A model generated the notes under the pieces. That model worked only from the letters and a program-made list of their open reading frames with translations, did no database searches and was not told the origin of the DNA. Shown in pieces: positions 62,985-64,000 of a stretch of 64,000 nucleotides of DNA; within the stretch, counting starts at the first letter, position 1; every line of letters starts with the position of its first letter. The position numbers and the translations under genes were made by a program. Source of the DNA: Acuticoccus sediminis (GTDB lineage: Bacteria > Pseudomonadota > Alphaproteobacteria > Rhizobiales > Amorphaceae); assembly GCF_003258595.1 (NCBI RefSeq), contig NZ_QHHQ01000003.1, forward strand, positions 434,001 through 498,000. Direction: 5' to 3'.

Positions 62985-64000
62985 GAGGCCTCCGTGGCGC
63001 GGACCCAGGCGGACGGGTCGCGGCCCGACCCGTCGAGGGGCAGGACGCAGCGCATCTGGCGCCCTTCGGCCTCGCGCATGGCGACCGGGCCGGTGGCGCA
63101 GGCGGCGTGGGCGTAGGGACAGCGGCCGTAGAAGCCGCACTGTGTGAGGTCGCCCACCTGCCGCGGCACGACGCCCGGGATGAAGCCGAGCGTCTCGCCC
63201 CGCCGGGTCTCCCCCGGCACCGGGATCGAGCGGATGAGACCTTCGGTGTAGGGGTGGAGCGGCTTGGCGAGAATGTCGTCGCAGACCCCCGTCTCCACGA
63301 CTTCGCCGCCGTACATGACGACGATGCGGTCGGCCATGCCGGCCACCACGCCGAGGTCGTGGGTGATGAGGACGAGACCGATGCCGGTGTCGCGCTGGAT
63401 GTCGCGCAGGAGACGCAGGATCTGCGCCTGAATGGTAACGTCGAGCGCGGTCGTCGGCTCGTCCGCGATGATGAGCTCCGGCTCGCACAGGAGCGCCATC
63501 GCGATCATCACGCGCTGCCTGAGCCCGCCGGAGAGCTGATGCGGGTACTGCGTCAGCCGGTCCTCGGGGGACGGGATGCCGACCTTGCGCAGCAGCTCCA
63601 GCGATCGTTCGCGCGCCTCCCCGTTCGACACCTTGCGGTGCGTCTGCAGGATCTCGCGCATCTGGTCGCCGATCCGGTAGCACGGGTCGAGCGCGGTCAT
63701 CGGATCCTGGAAGATCATCGCGATCCGGTCGCCCCGGAGCGCGCGCCAGCGCCGGCGGGAGGCGGTCGTGAGATCCTCCCCGGCAAGCTCGATCCGTTCG
63801 GACGTCGGCCTGGCGCGGCGCGGCAGGAGGTTCATGATGGCGAGCGCGGTGAGGCTCTTGCCGCAGCCGGATTCGCCGACCACCGCGACGGTCTCGCCGC
63901 GGCCGACCGTGAGGTCCACCCGGCGCACCGGACGAAGGGTCGCGCCGGTCACCGGGATCTCGACCCGAAGGCCCTTCACGTCGAGGACCGGGGTGTCGGG
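62981..64000 (-). CDS. dppD: Dipeptide/oligopeptide ABC transporter ATP-binding protein DppD type (N-terminus beyond window)
   Basis: Walker A GESGCGKSL, signature LSGGLRQR, Walker B LIIADEPTTALD and H-loop ITHDLG are present, then the oligopeptide C-terminal domain (CGFYGRCPYA...C). The frame stays open to the right edge (TPVLDVKGLRVEI), and a GTG at 63979 would cut off the first strand, so the start most likely lies outside. Partner of DppF in a peptide or opine importer. Confidence 0.88.
   Translation of the reverse strand, partial: PDTPVLDVKGLRVEIPVTGATLRPVRRVDLTVGRGETVAVVGESGCGKSLTALAIMNLLPRRARPTSERIELAGEDLTTASRRRWRALRGDRIAMIFQDPMTALDPCYRIGDQMREILQTHRKVSNGEARERSLELLRKVGIPSPEDRLTQYPHQLSGGLRQRVMIAMALLCEPELIIADEPTTALDVTIQAQILRLLRDIQRDTGIGLVLITHDLGVVAGMADRIVVMYGGEVVETGVCDDILAKPLHPYTEGLIRSIPVPGETRRGETLGFIPGVVPRQVGDLTQCGFYGRCPYAHAACATGPVAMREAEGRQMRCVLPLDGSGRDPSAWVRATEAS

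Overview
The window is a GC-rich bacterial chromosome segment, almost fully coding, with genes packed into long operons. Many start codons overlap the preceding stop (ATGA, GTGA, TGATG). The contents point to a metabolically versatile alphaproteobacterium, probably Hyphomicrobiales or Rhodobacterales: a red-type form I RuBisCO operon with cbbX, many GntR-FCD, IclR and LysR regulators, and dense LIV-ABC and TRAP uptake systems. I cannot name a genus. I found no rRNA, tRNA, CRISPR array, insertion sequence or phage gene.

Layout, left to right. (1) 1-9.4 kb: a minus-strand operon (class III aminotransferase, GntR regulator, split transketolase, N,N-dimethylformamidase-like protein cut by the window edge) diverges from a plus-strand potABCD-type uptake operon. 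(2) 9.6-14.1 kb: otnC-otnK of four-carbon sugar-acid breakdown, a TetR regulator and a large FAD-linked oxidase. (3) 14.3-25.2 kb: an IclR regulator and a LIV-type ABC operon converge on a minus-strand operon for a metallo-beta-lactamase-fold enzyme, a LeuC/LeuD-type hydro-lyase, an isocitrate-lyase/PEP-mutase family lyase and an unusual tandem alpha/beta hydrolase. Together these look like uptake and cleavage of a substituted malate. (4) 25.3-29.9 kb: a TRAP transporter with a P-loop kinase, divergent from a Gfo/Idh/MocA dehydrogenase. (5) 29.9-41.2 kb: a Calvin-cycle operon, transcribed cbbF-P-T-A-L-S-X-E-Y and a gph/cbbZ-type phosphatase, with cbbR divergent. Strong hairpins lie on both sides of cbbLS. 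(6) 41.2-60 kb: an accessory block for CoA-activated acids, with three class III CoA-transferases, two hot-dog hydratases, a CitE-like lyase, a second LIV transporter, HIBADH and SDR dehydrogenases, a second MBL enzyme, an isochorismatase-fold protein, a GntR regulator and a TAXI-TRAP transporter. (7) 60-64 kb: a PF20091-type hydrolase behind two dipeptide-ABC ATPases, the last cut by the window edge.

The most interesting signal is in block 6. The odd palindrome AATGCAT-N-ATGCATT and further AATGCATT copies occur in both large non-coding gaps of the block (46.6 and 55.5 kb). A related ATGCAT palindrome covers an early codon of the block's own GntR gene. This suggests one regulator controls three transcription units (about 18 kb). 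The catabolic core resembles the second half of the 3-hydroxypropionate bicycle or C5-dicarboxylate (mesaconate, itaconate, citramalate) catabolism, and it ends 24 bp from cbbR. Substrates are inferred from gene families and context only.
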